From positions 124,001 to 188,000 of the forward strand of contig NZ_JAZHPF010000003.1 of assembly GCF_036543075.1 (NCBI RefSeq): a stretch of 64,000 nucleotides of DNA, written 5' to 3'. Below are positions 24,594 to 35,532 of this stretch, one piece after another. The notes under the pieces were generated by a model. The model saw only the letters and a program-made list of their open reading frames with translations. It was not told the DNA's origin and ran no database searches. The position numbers were made by a program, and so were the translations under genes. The DNA comes from Deinococcus sp. YIM 134068 (GTDB lineage: Bacteria > Deinococcota > Deinococci > Deinococcales > Deinococcaceae). Positions within the stretch are counted from its first letter, which is position 1; the number at the start of each line of letters is the position of its first letter.

Positions 24594-24635
24594 CCTTGCA
24601 CCTTCTGCCCCAAACCTTGCCTTTCGTGCCTTGCA
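24594..24635. repeat. heptamer array (CCTTGCN words)
   Basis: Six consecutive words CCTTGCA, CCTTCTG, CCCCAAA, CCTTGCC, TTTCGTG, CCTTGCA follow directly behind the terminator T-run. The 7-nt period is kept although alternate words differ. It lies upstream of pckA. Confidence 0.6.
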
Positions 24636-24759
24636 TGCGCGGGTGTTTCCCGGCCCGTGACAACACCAAGTTTGGAATGGAACCGCTTCACGGGCAAAGA
24701 TTAAGCAACCTTAGTCCTCGTCCATCTCGCCGCCCCCTCACCTTCCCCGGAGGCCCCCC

Positions 24760-26349
<1,590 letters not shown>

Positions 26350-26372
26350 GACCTTCCCGGACGGTGTAACCC

Positions 26373-26738
26373 ATGAGAGCGGAACTCAAGGAGATGTTTT
26401 CTCCAGACCTGGCTTCTCCTCTACAGGATTATTGGCCGGAAACCGAGGGCAACTTCGGGTTTTCGCTTCGTCTGATGATAGGACCGGAAGGCAGCGATGC
26501 AGCCGAGTCGTTTGACGTGTTCGTGTGTACGCCAGATTGGCTCAAGCAAGAGCACGCCGACGAAAAATACGTCTGGGGACGACATATGCTCATCGTGCTT
26601 GAGTACGACGCAGCTCTTATCAAAAGAGCTGTGGAGCGACACGTTTCAAGATGCCTGGGAACCGATTGGAGTGAGATAGCTCGAAGACTGAGCCGCTTTG
26701 GGGCGTGGGAGTTTGAAGATTACCAGCCCGATTCCTGA
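26373..26738 (+). CDS. Imm8-type immunity protein
   Basis: A 121-aa protein beginning MRAELKEMFSPDL, with NFGFSLRLMIGPEGSDAAES and DVFVCTPDWL, the pattern of the Imm8 immunity domain of polymorphic toxin systems. Such proteins bind and neutralise a cognate toxin in kin or self. No toxin gene is adjacent, so it stands as an orphan. The G+C content is visibly lower than in flanking genes, consistent with transfer. It begins 23 nt after the pckA stop and may be read through from it. Confidence 0.82.
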   Translation: MRAELKEMFSPDLASPLQDYWPETEGNFGFSLRLMIGPEGSDAAESFDVFVCTPDWLKQEHADEKYVWGRHMLIVLEYDAALIKRAVERHVSRCLGTDWSEIARRLSRFGAWEFEDYQPDS

Positions 26739-26790
26739 AGTTGCTTGACGAATGGCTTCTCATCTCGCAAGGATTAGCCCTTCAACTCCC

Positions 26791-27678
<888 letters not shown>

Positions 27679-27734
27679 TATGCCCCCGTCCGAAACGAGG
27701 CCGCCCCCACCGACGATGCGGCGAGAGCGGCCCT

Positions 27735-27764
27735 GCTGATGGCTGAGAGCTGACGGCTGACAGC
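27735..27764. repeat. heptamer array (GCTGANN words)
   Basis: Perfect period of seven: GCTGATG, GCTGAGA, GCTGACG, GCTGACA, GCT. On the minus strand these are TCAGC words as in the DinB arrays. It ends 7 nt from the stop codon of the glycogen phosphorylase gene. Confidence 0.8.
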
Positions 27765-27771
27765 TACCCCC

Positions 27772-30288
27772 TCACGCCCACTTGATCAGCCCCGCCTCCA
27801 GCGGGTTGCTCAGGCCCTCGATCTCCGGCACCATCCGCACGCCGACCGAGTACAGGCCGCTGTCGTCGAGCGGCACCTGCGCGCTGAACTTGCCGTCGCC
27901 GTCGTGGGCGAGGGGCACGCGGGTCACGTGGTCGCCGCGCTTGAGGACGGCCTCGACCTGAAGCTCCTCGGGGCGGATTCCGGCGGGGTTGACGCTCGCG
28001 CGGACCTCCACGCGCTCGCCGGGCTTGGCGGTCGTGGGCAGGTGGGCGGTGGCGTGCAGGGTCGTGTAGGGCCACTGCTGGCGCACCCAGGTCTTCCACG
28101 CGGCGATCTCGCGGGCACGCTTCCCGCCCTCGGCGGCGACCTCCGCCCCGCGCCCGGTCAGCGGCAGGTAGAACTTCTGCACGTAGTCGATGACCTGCCG
28201 CTGCATGGAGAAGCGCGGGCTGACCGTCTGGATGGCCCGGCGCACCGTCCTCGCCCAGCCGCTCCGCTGCCCGCCGCTGCCGTAGTACAGGGGCACGATC
28301 TCGCCCTCCAGCGTCCCATACATGCTGTAGGCGTCGGCGTCGTCCTGAACGTGGAGGTCGCTGTACTCGCGCTCCTCGCCGATGGGCCAGCCGTTCGTCT
28401 CGTCGTAGCCCTCACGCCACCAGCCGTCGAGGATGGAGAAGTTGGGCGACCCGTTGAAGCTCGCCTTCATGCCGCTCGTCCCGGAGGCCTCCAGCGGGCG
28501 GCGCGGGTTGTTCAGCCAGATGTCCACCCCCTGCACGAGGTGGCGGGCCACGTTCATGTCGTAATTTTCCAGAATCACGATCTTGCCCCGGAACTCCGGC
28601 TCCTGCGAGACGCGGTAGATCTCCTGGATGAACGCCTTGCCGGGGTTGTCGGCGGGGTGCGCCTTACCCGCGAAGACGAACTGCACGGGGCGGTCGGGGT
28701 CGTTCACGATGCGGCTGAGGCGGGCCTTGTCGCGGAAGAGCAGCGTCGCGCGCTTGTATGTGGCAAATCTGCGGGCGAAACCGATGGTGAGCGCGTTCTC
28801 GGACAGCACCGTGTCGGTGGCGGCCACGTCGGCGGCGCTGGCCCCGTTGCGGAGCATCTGATTGCGGAGGCTGCGGCGCACGAACGTCACCATCTCGCGC
28901 TTCATCTCCAACTGCACGTCGGAGAGTTGGGTGTCGGTGAGCTGCTCCACCGCCTCCCACATCGCCTCGTCCTCCAGCCGCTCGGTCCAGTCGGCGGGCA
29001 GCACCGTGCCCAGCAGGTCGCGCATGGGCTGGGAGGTGAAGGTGAGGTTGTGCGCCCCGTTCGTCACGTGGCCGATGGGCACCTCGCCCGCCTCGGCCCC
29101 CTCGTACAGGAAACGCCACATGTCGCGGCTGACCTCGCCGTGGAGTTCGGAGACGCCGTTCGCCGCGCGGCTCATGTTCAGGGCGAAGACGGTCATGGAG
29201 AAGGTGGGGACCCAGTGGCCGTCCCAGAACTGCTCGTGGCGGGCGAGGGCGTACAGGTCGTCGCGGCCCGCTCCCAGCAGGCCGGGCCACTGGCCGAGGT
29301 AGCGGTCCATCAGGTCGTAGGCGAAGGCGTCGTTCCCGGCGGGGACGGGCGTGTGGGTCGTGAAGAGCGTGCTGCTCGCCACCGTCTCCACGGCGGCGCG
29401 GAAGTCCAGCCCCCCGGCGACGTACTCGCGCACCCGCTCCAGCCCGAGGAGGGCGGCGTGGCCCTCGTTCATGTGGTAAACCCCGGCGGGGACGTTCAGC
29501 AGCCGCAGCGCCCGGATGCCTGCCACGCCGAGCAGCACGTACTGCTGGACGCGCAGTTCCTGGTTGCCGCCGTACAGCCGGGCGGTGAGCTTGCGGTCCT
29601 CCTCGCTGTTCTCGGGCACGTTGGCGTCGAGGAGCAGCACCTTGATGCGTCCCACCGCGAGTTCCCACACGCGGATGTGGACGGTGCGGCTCCCGATCTG
29701 CACGCTGACGCGGGCCTCCTCACCGTCGGCGGTCAGCGCGGGCCGGATGGGCAGGGTGGTCAGGTCCAGCTCGTCGTAGGCCTCCTCCTGCCAGCCGTCC
29801 TTGTTGAACATCTGGCGGAAGTAGCCCTGATGGAACAGCATCCCCACCGCCGTGAAGGGCAGCCCGAGGTCGGACGCGCTCTTGCAATGGTCGCCCGCCA
29901 GCACGCCGAGGCCGCCGGAGTAGATCGGCAGCGACTCGTGATAGCCGTACTCCATGCTGAAGTAGGCGACGGGCGCGAGGTCGGCGGCGTTCTTGCTCGC
30001 CCACGTGTCGCGCTTGGTCATGTAGGCGTCGAACTCGGCCATCACCCGCTCGTAGCGGGCCACGTAGTCGGCGTTGGCGGCGGCGCGGGTCAACCTCTCC
30101 TGCGAGACCTCCAGCAGCGTGCGGACCGGGTTGTGCTGGTAGGTCTCCCACGCCTCTGCGTCGAGTTCCTGGTAGAGCGCCTGGGCGTGCGGCGTCCAGG
30201 ACCAGTAGAGGTTGTAGGCGAGTTCGGACAGCCGCCCGATGGCGGGAGGCAGTTGGGGAAGCACGGTGACCTTGCCGATGACGTTCAT
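27772..30288 (-). CDS. glgP: alpha-glucan (glycogen) phosphorylase
   Basis: An 838-aa enzyme that cleaves glycogen or maltodextrin with phosphate to glucose 1-phosphate. It starts with the family-specific N-terminal domain LPQLPPAIGRLSELAYNLYWSW, found in the archaeal/Deinococcus-Thermus type (TIGR02094 group). The active region has YHMNEGHAAL, and the PLP-binding Lys is in EASGTSGMKASFNGSPN. The C-terminus carries an extra beta-domain of about 100 residues. Together with malQ and the secreted amylase it forms a glucan utilisation set in this window. Confidence 0.95.
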   Translation of the reverse strand: MNVIGKVTVLPQLPPAIGRLSELAYNLYWSWTPHAQALYQELDAEAWETYQHNPVRTLLEVSQERLTRAAANADYVARYERVMAEFDAYMTKRDTWASKNAADLAPVAYFSMEYGYHESLPIYSGGLGVLAGDHCKSASDLGLPFTAVGMLFHQGYFRQMFNKDGWQEEAYDELDLTTLPIRPALTADGEEARVSVQIGSRTVHIRVWELAVGRIKVLLLDANVPENSEEDRKLTARLYGGNQELRVQQYVLLGVAGIRALRLLNVPAGVYHMNEGHAALLGLERVREYVAGGLDFRAAVETVASSTLFTTHTPVPAGNDAFAYDLMDRYLGQWPGLLGAGRDDLYALARHEQFWDGHWVPTFSMTVFALNMSRAANGVSELHGEVSRDMWRFLYEGAEAGEVPIGHVTNGAHNLTFTSQPMRDLLGTVLPADWTERLEDEAMWEAVEQLTDTQLSDVQLEMKREMVTFVRRSLRNQMLRNGASAADVAATDTVLSENALTIGFARRFATYKRATLLFRDKARLSRIVNDPDRPVQFVFAGKAHPADNPGKAFIQEIYRVSQEPEFRGKIVILENYDMNVARHLVQGVDIWLNNPRRPLEASGTSGMKASFNGSPNFSILDGWWREGYDETNGWPIGEEREYSDLHVQDDADAYSMYGTLEGEIVPLYYGSGGQRSGWARTVRRAIQTVSPRFSMQRQVIDYVQKFYLPLTGRGAEVAAEGGKRAREIAAWKTWVRQQWPYTTLHATAHLPTTAKPGERVEVRASVNPAGIRPEELQVEAVLKRGDHVTRVPLAHDGDGKFSAQVPLDDSGLYSVGVRMVPEIEGLSNPLEAGLIKWA

Positions 30289-30414
30289 ATCCCGCTGAGA
30301 CTACACCATCGTCTCATGGGCGAATGCGGGGGTTGTATGTCGTCCTGCACGCCAAAAATACGTCCTGTCCAGACAGCAGACGCCGCGCTTCCGGACCGTT
30401 ACGCTGGGGGCACG

Positions 30415-30882
30415 ATGACGACCTCGGATGATCCACAGGCCCTGTTGCGTGAGGAGGGGGAACGCCTCGCGCGGCGGCTGGCGCAGACGCTCGGCACCGG
30501 GGAGGCGGACGTGGCCCGCGCCCACCTCCTCGGACTGAGCCTCGTCACGAACCTCGTGAACGCCCTTCTCCCCACGGTCGAGCAGGTCTCGCGCCACGCC
30601 GGGCGGCCCCTCCACGCCCACCTGACCGCCGACGAGCGGGGCCGGGCGGTGGTGGAGACGGTGACGCTGGACGGCGAACTCCACGTCCGTCTCCCCGTGG
30701 ATGACCTGCTGGCCTCGGCGCTGTATGCGGGCGGGCGGCTCCACCCCACGGTCGCCGCGCATCTGGAGGAGGGGATGCGGGGGAGTGAGCACCACGCGGC
30801 GCGGGCGCTGGCGGCGTGTCTGAAGAGTGCGCCCGTGTTGAAGGCGCTGCAAAAGCATCTGACGGCGGTGCTGAAAGGGTGA
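30415..30882 (+). CDS. hypothetical protein, 155 aa
   Basis: Begins MTTSDDPQALLREEGERLAR. It is largely helical with a beta stretch in the middle (AVVETVTLDGELHVRLPVDDLL) and a helical C-terminus ending KALQKHLTAVLKG. No cysteine pair or enzyme motif was recognised and no family could be named. A TACGCT box sits 9 nt before the ATG, which supports this start; the longer open frame upstream is a shadow of glgP. Confidence 0.65.
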   Translation: MTTSDDPQALLREEGERLARRLAQTLGTGEADVARAHLLGLSLVTNLVNALLPTVEQVSRHAGRPLHAHLTADERGRAVVETVTLDGELHVRLPVDDLLASALYAGGRLHPTVAAHLEEGMRGSEHHAARALAACLKSAPVLKALQKHLTAVLKG

Positions 30883-30939
30883 GTGCGAGGGTGAGGAGGA
30901 GTTGACGGGCAGGATTGCTGGGGAGGCCCGGCCCGTTTA

Positions 30940-30974
30940 CTCCCACCCGGCCTTCCCCCTCAAGGGGGAGGAGC
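30940..30974 (+). repeat. 35-nt dispersed palindromic repeat, copy 2
   Basis: CTCCCACCCGGCCTTCCCCC then TCAAGGGGGAGGAGC. Same layout as the copies at 13854, 38995 and 62098, slightly diverged. Confidence 0.65.
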
Positions 30975-31000
30975 TAAAAGCAAGGGCCTGAGCTGTTTCT

Positions 31001-31040
31001 CTCCCTCTCCCCTCGTGGGAGAGGGCCGGGGTGAGGGGGC
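31001..31040 (+). repeat. second palindromic repeat, copy without insert
   Basis: CTCCCTCTCCCCTCGTGGG joined to AGAGGGCCGGGGTGAGGG. The same frame holds an extra block of about 20 nt at 23121-23181 and 39068-39128. Palindromes of this kind occur in many high-GC bacteria. Confidence 0.6.
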
Positions 31041-31072
31041 GACGCAGTGACCTCACCGCCTAACTCCCTCCC

Positions 31073-31249
31073 CTACCCCGGCTCCCGCAACCTCCGCAGC
31101 AGCCACAGCCCGACCACATCCAGCCCCAGCAGCAGCGCCGTGGACCTCATGGCGGGCGACCACTCGCCATGCCCGAATTGCAGCAGGATGCTGGCGACCC
31201 CGCCGACGTTGAGCAGCACGATCAGGAGGGTGAGGAGGACGGGCAGCAC
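31073..31249 (-). CDS. 58-aa two-helix membrane protein
   Basis: A small gene that begins with GTG directly after the suhB stop codon. The product has two hydrophobic stretches, LPVLLTLLIVLLNVGGVASI (residues 2-21) and STALLLGLDVVGLWLL (about 36-51), and a basic C-terminus LRRLREPG. It is probably translated by ribosomes finishing suhB. Function unknown. Confidence 0.6.
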   Translation of the reverse strand: MLPVLLTLLIVLLNVGGVASILLQFGHGEWSPAMRSTALLLGLDVVGLWLLRRLREPG

Positions 31250-32038
31250 TCAGCCCTCCTCCTCGCGCAGCAGGGCGAGGAGTTCGGCGTGGAGGTGGCC
31301 GTTGGTGGCGACGATCATGGGGGCGTAGGGGGTGGCGGCCCCCGCCCGGTCGGTGACGCTGCCGCCCGCCTCCTCCACGATCAGGCTTCCGGCGGCGCTG
31401 TCCCAGGGCTTGAGGCCGAACTCCCAGTAGGCGTCCATGCGCCCGCAGGCGACGTTGCACAGGTCCAGCGCGGCGGCCCCCGGACGGCGGACGGGCACCC
31501 CGAGCCGCAGCAGCCGCGCGACGAGGGTGAGGTTGCCGCCCCCGCTCGCGTCGTATGGAAAGCCGGTGGACACGAGCGCCGGGGTGGTGAGGCCGGGCGT
31601 CTCGCTCACGCGGATGGGCTGGCCGTTCAGGAAGGCCCCGCAGCCGCGCGTGGCGGTGAACAGTTCGTCGCGGTTGGGGTCGTACACGACGCCGACGACC
31701 CGCTCGCCGCGTTCCTCCAGTCCCACGCTCACGCAGGAGACGGGGAAGCCGTGCGCGTAGTTCACGGTGCCGTCCAGCGGGTCCACGACCCAGCGGTGGG
31801 AGGCGTCCTCCAGACCCGCCAGCCCCTCCTCCTCCCCGAGGACCGCGTGATCGGGGTAGGCGCGGGCGATGATCTCTCTGATGGCGGCCTCGGACAGGGC
31901 GTCCACCTCCGTCACGAGGTCGCTGTAGGTGGTCTTGGAGCGGATGTTCAGCGCCTTCCCGGCGTAGGCGAGGTGAATGGCCCCGGCGGCGCGGGCGGCC
32001 TCCACGGCGACGGACAGGGCCGGGGCGAGGTCGGTCAT
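31250..32038 (-). CDS. suhB: inositol-1-monophosphatase family protein
   Basis: A 262-aa magnesium-dependent phosphatase of the IMPase/SuhB family. Metal-ligand motifs are complete: GEEEG (near 70), DPLDGTVNY (near 87-95) and a C-terminal WD in KPWDSAAGSLIVEEAGG. Substrates in this family include inositol phosphates, fructose 1,6-bisphosphate and NADP; sequence alone does not decide. The minus-strand TACACT box 8 nt before the ATG supports this start rather than the one 20 codons upstream. Confidence 0.9.
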   Translation of the reverse strand: MTDLAPALSVAVEAARAAGAIHLAYAGKALNIRSKTTYSDLVTEVDALSEAAIREIIARAYPDHAVLGEEEGLAGLEDASHRWVVDPLDGTVNYAHGFPVSCVSVGLEERGERVVGVVYDPNRDELFTATRGCGAFLNGQPIRVSETPGLTTPALVSTGFPYDASGGGNLTLVARLLRLGVPVRRPGAAALDLCNVACGRMDAYWEFGLKPWDSAAGSLIVEEAGGSVTDRAGAATPYAPMIVATNGHLHAELLALLREEEG

Positions 32039-32123
32039 ACGGGGCAAGTGTAGGCGATGGAGACGGCGGCGGGGACACGGGTCTTCAGGGTGGCTCAAGG
32101 CGGTGGGGGGGAGGGGGTCAACC

Positions 32124-32152
32124 GCTAGCCGCCAGCTTCCAGCGACCAGCTC
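32124..32152. repeat. heptamer array (CCAGCNN words)
   Basis: CGCTAGC, CGCCAGC, TTCCAGC, GACCAGC in register in the suhB to lipoprotein spacer. Shares words with the arrays at 9196 and 49955. Confidence 0.7.
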
Positions 32153-32248
32153 GACAACCGCGACAGATTCTGGATATCGCGCCGGGGAAGGGGTCCCGAT
32201 CAGGCTCCCTTTTTCCCGCCGGGCCGTGCTCTACTCTCCGGTCGGAAG

Positions 32249-32908
32249 ATGATGAAGACCCGACCCCTCGCCGCCCTCCTCCTTTGCCTGACCCTCTGCG
32301 CCTGCACGCCCGGCGGGGTGCGCGAGCTGCGCTTCCGGGAGGGGCCGCCGGACGTGGAGGTGAGCGCGGCGCGGCTGCTGACCGATCAGATCGTGCCGCA
32401 GGGTCGCCTCCTGGGGTTGAAGGAGGCCGTCGCCCGCGCCCCGGAGGGCAGCCTGATCCTCGCGTGTGGGGCGCGGTGGAGTCCGTTGCGCCCGTGGGGC
32501 ATCTGCACCCACGTTTCCCGCAAGATCGCGCCGGGATTGCTCACCGAGGCCCCCGGCCTGCTCGGCGTCGGCGGCGGGTTGCTCGACGGCGGGCCGAAGA
32601 CCATCCCCCAGGAGCGGCTGGAGTCGCGGGACGTGGTGATCGTCCTCGACGTGGGCGTGCGCCCCCAGCACCTGCCCGCCCTGCGCGCCGAGGCCGCCCG
32701 GCTGGACGGAATGCCCTACCGGGTGGGCGTCGTGGACGACCCCAGGAACGGGCTGGACTGCTCGACGTACCAGAACGCCCTCCAGCGCGCGGTGGGCCTC
32801 CCGGAAGTCGTTCCCCGGCACGGCGAATGGAACCTCTATCTGCCGCAGGACGCCCTGGGGATGCCCGGCGTGCGGGTGCTGTGGGTGGGCGTGAGGGGAC
32901 GGGAATAG
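32249..32908 (+). CDS. lipoprotein, possible YiiX/NlpC-P60-like (permuted papain fold)
   Basis: A 219-aa protein. The signal peptide ends in lipobox LTLCAC (Cys near 19), predicting a lipid anchor. A histidine segment ICTHVSRKI after a beta strand GSLILACG, and a late Cys helix NGLDCSTYQNALQRAVGL, follow the His-then-Cys order of permuted NlpC/P60 (YiiX-like) cysteine hydrolases, which act on peptides or lipids in the envelope. This assignment is inference; overall similarity is weak. It is convergent with mrdA 12 nt away. Confidence 0.6.
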   Translation: MMKTRPLAALLLCLTLCACTPGGVRELRFREGPPDVEVSAARLLTDQIVPQGRLLGLKEAVARAPEGSLILACGARWSPLRPWGICTHVSRKIAPGLLTEAPGLLGVGGGLLDGGPKTIPQERLESRDVVIVLDVGVRPQHLPALRAEAARLDGMPYRVGVVDDPRNGLDCSTYQNALQRAVGLPEVVPRHGEWNLYLPQDALGMPGVRVLWVGVRGRE

Positions 32909-32920
32909 GCCACCTCTGCC

Positions 32921-34978
32921 CTACTCCTCGGCCTCGGCCTCCGCCCGCGCCCGCTGCGCCGCCTCCCGCTCGGCCCTGATCTTGTAGACCTCGTGCATCC
33001 GCTCCAGCTCGCCCGTGCAGGGCTGCTGCTCGCCGAGGGGCAGGGCGCTGCCGCGCTCGTCCAGCGTCACGCACCAGCGGGCGGCGAACATCTTCTTGGC
33101 GGCCTTCAGCGCCGGGCCGGACCCCTCGCCACCGTTCTGGAAGAAGGTGACGACCGCGAAGTTGGGGTTGTTCAGCGGGCCGTAGCCCTCGTACCAGGCG
33201 TGCGTATAGGCGTAGTTGTAGCGGCGCGAGAGGCCGTTTTCCGCCGTGCCCGTCTTGCCGCCCGTGCGGACGGGGAAGAGCAGGGGGCCGACCTCGTGGC
33301 GGGCGGTGCCCGTGGGGATGCTCGTCGCCCAGGACATGCCCTCCTTGACGAATTTGAAGATGTCGGTGTTGCCGTTCCTCACCACGCTGACGGCGGGCTT
33401 TCGCGGCTGGGCCTTCCCTCCCACGCTCTTCAGGACGGTGAGGGGCCGCTTCATCCCATCGTTGACGATGGTACTCATGACCGAGATGAGCTGCGCGGGC
33501 GTGACGAGGACATCGCCCTGGCCGATGCTCATGTTCAGGCCGGAGCCGCCGTACCACGGATGTTCGGGGGTGGTGTAGTCGTCGATGTCGGGCACGTCGC
33601 CCAGCTTCTCGCCGACGAGTTCGAGGCCCGTGGGCGAGCGGAAGCCGAGTTCGGTGGCGCGGGCCTTGAGCTGGCGCGAGTACCCGGCGGGGCCGCCCTT
33701 GACCGCCGAGGTGTAGTACCACGGGTTGCAGGAAAAGGCGATGGCCTTGCGACCGTCCACCGGGCCGAGGCTGTAGCGCGCCCAGTTGCGGAAGGCCGCC
33801 CGCCCGAAGTAGTACACGGGCGCGCAGTTCGTGGTGAAGTTGCCCCACTTCTCGACGAAGGCGATGGTCGAGGTGAGCTTGAACACGCTGCCGGGGTTGT
33901 ACGGCTGCACCACCCGGTTGCTCGTCACGGCGTCGAGCGCAGCGTCCTTGCGGTTGGGGTCTACCGCCCACTGCTTGGCGACCGGATCGGGGCCGGGCAC
34001 CCGCGAGAACCAGTTGGGGTCGAAGGTCGGGCTGCTCGCCATCGCCAGCACCTCGTTCGTGCGCGGGTCGATGGCGATGACGGCCCCGCGCGTGTACGGG
34101 TCGGGTCGGCCCCCGCCCGCGAGGCGGCCCCGGTTCACGTCGGCCAGCCCCTCGCGGAGCGCGGCCTCGGCGGCCCGCTGGAGGGTGCTGTCGAGGGTCA
34201 GCACGAGGTCCTGTCCCTGCCGTCCGGGATCGATGATCCGCTCGGTGAGGGGCCGCCCGTTCGCCGTCACCTCGCGGCGGCGCAGGCCGTTCATGCCCGC
34301 CAACACCGACTGCTGGCTGTACTCCAGCCCGGAGATGCCCACCATGTCCCCGACCGCGTAGCCCTCCTCCTCGACCTGACGGCGGTTGGCCTCCAGCACG
34401 TAGCCCAGGAGGTGCGCGGCCAATTTGCCCTGCGGGTAGACGCGCTCCACCCGCTCGCGCAGCTCCAGGCCGGGCGCGAGGACCGTGTACTCGTACAGCG
34501 CCGCCAGCCGCTCCTGCGGGACGTTGCGGGCGAGGACCACCTCCGTCTCACGCTCGGGGTCGGGTTCGCGGGGCTGCCCGTTCACGAGGTCGCCCGGCCT
34601 GACTCCGGCGAGGGCTTGAATCCGGTCCCACGCGGGGATCGCCTGCGCGGGGTCCGCCGGGTCGCGCCGCCCGGTGTACACGAGGTCCACGGCGAGGCGG
34701 TTCGTGGCGAGGAGCACACCGTCGCGGGTGGAAATCTCCCCGCGCAGGGCGCGCACCACCTCGTCCCGCTGGAAGTTGCTCGCGGACTGGACGGCGAACT
34801 GGTCATGCCGCGTGACCTGAAGCTGGAAGAGCCGCCCGCCGAGGACCACCAGCGCCAGGCTGAAGCCCACGGCCATCACGCGGACGGGGAGGGCACCCGA
34901 GATGGGGGCAGCGGCCCGCCGTCCCACCCGGCGGCGCGGACGGGTGCGGCGGCCCAGCGCGTCCCCGGCCCGGCTCAT
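32921..34978 (-). CDS. mrdA: penicillin-binding protein 2 (peptidoglycan transpeptidase)
   Basis: A 685-aa class B PBP that cross-links peptidoglycan in the elongation complex with RodA and MreC/D. It has a short basic cytoplasmic tail, one membrane helix (MAVGFSLALVVLGGRLF, about 35-51), a pedestal domain and the transpeptidase domain: SVFK at about 364-367, SCN near 416 and KTGT near 575. The start ATG overlaps the mreD stop (ATGA), so it is coupled to mreD. The acidic-rich tail after the enzyme domain (AQRARAEAEAEE) is unusual. Confidence 0.94.
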   Translation of the reverse strand: MSRAGDALGRRTRPRRRVGRRAAAPISGALPVRVMAVGFSLALVVLGGRLFQLQVTRHDQFAVQSASNFQRDEVVRALRGEISTRDGVLLATNRLAVDLVYTGRRDPADPAQAIPAWDRIQALAGVRPGDLVNGQPREPDPERETEVVLARNVPQERLAALYEYTVLAPGLELRERVERVYPQGKLAAHLLGYVLEANRRQVEEEGYAVGDMVGISGLEYSQQSVLAGMNGLRRREVTANGRPLTERIIDPGRQGQDLVLTLDSTLQRAAEAALREGLADVNRGRLAGGGRPDPYTRGAVIAIDPRTNEVLAMASSPTFDPNWFSRVPGPDPVAKQWAVDPNRKDAALDAVTSNRVVQPYNPGSVFKLTSTIAFVEKWGNFTTNCAPVYYFGRAAFRNWARYSLGPVDGRKAIAFSCNPWYYTSAVKGGPAGYSRQLKARATELGFRSPTGLELVGEKLGDVPDIDDYTTPEHPWYGGSGLNMSIGQGDVLVTPAQLISVMSTIVNDGMKRPLTVLKSVGGKAQPRKPAVSVVRNGNTDIFKFVKEGMSWATSIPTGTARHEVGPLLFPVRTGGKTGTAENGLSRRYNYAYTHAWYEGYGPLNNPNFAVVTFFQNGGEGSGPALKAAKKMFAARWCVTLDERGSALPLGEQQPCTGELERMHEVYKIRAEREAAQRARAEAEAEE

Positions 34979-35532
34979 CCCAGCCCCCCCTGCGACCCGG
35001 CGCGCGGCCCCAGACCCCAGCGCACGACCCTCTCCCACAGGGGGAAGGCGAGCAGCGTCGTCAGGAAGGCGAGGGGCACGGTGCGGATCAGTGTATCGAG
35101 CGTCACGAGGTCAGAGCGCAGCCAGTAGGTCAGGAACAGGAAGGCGAGCCACTGCCCCACCGTCGCCGCCAGGACCGTCACCACCGCCTGCACCGCGCCC
35201 GCCCCGGCCACGAGCCGCCGCACCGTGAGGACGAGCAGCACGCCGCCCGCCACCCCCGCCGCGTGGAGGCCCAGAACGCCGCCGCCGAGGATGTCCTGCG
35301 CCAGCCCCACCCCGTAGGCCCCCAGCAGCGCGGCGACCGGGGAGAAGCGCCACACGAGCGCCACCGCCGTCAGCAGGAAGAGGTTGGGCGGCGGCACGGG
35401 CGAGCCGTCGAGCAGCCTGGAGAGCGCCCCCTGCACCACGACGAGCAGCAGCGCGTAGAGGACGGGACTGACCCACCGCCCCGGTCCCCCCACCGCGAGG
35501 CCGGACCGCCCCCCCACGCCGGAGCGGATCAC
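34975..35532 (-). CDS. mreD: rod shape-determining protein MreD
   Basis: A 185-aa integral membrane protein with five to six hydrophobic helices (VLYALLLVVVQGALSRLL near the N-terminus, then NLFLLTAVALVWRF and AFLLGAYGVGLAQDILGG-like positions). It matches MreD in size and layout, a scaffold of the elongation complex. Starts with GTG overlapping the mreC stop, and stops inside the mrdA start, both as 4-nt overlaps. Confidence 0.9.
   Translation of the reverse strand: MIRSGVGGRSGLAVGGPGRWVSPVLYALLLVVVQGALSRLLDGSPVPPPNLFLLTAVALVWRFSPVAALLGAYGVGLAQDILGGGVLGLHAAGVAGGVLLVLTVRRLVAGAGAVQAVVTVLAATVGQWLAFLFLTYWLRSDLVTLDTLIRTVPLAFLTTLLAFPLWERVVRWGLGPRAGSQGGLG

Noticed and set aside
27904..30882. A 992-codon plus-strand frame across the glycogen phosphorylase gene
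   Set aside because: Only its last 156 codons (from 30415) look like a gene. The rest is antisense to glgP, whose motifs are complete.
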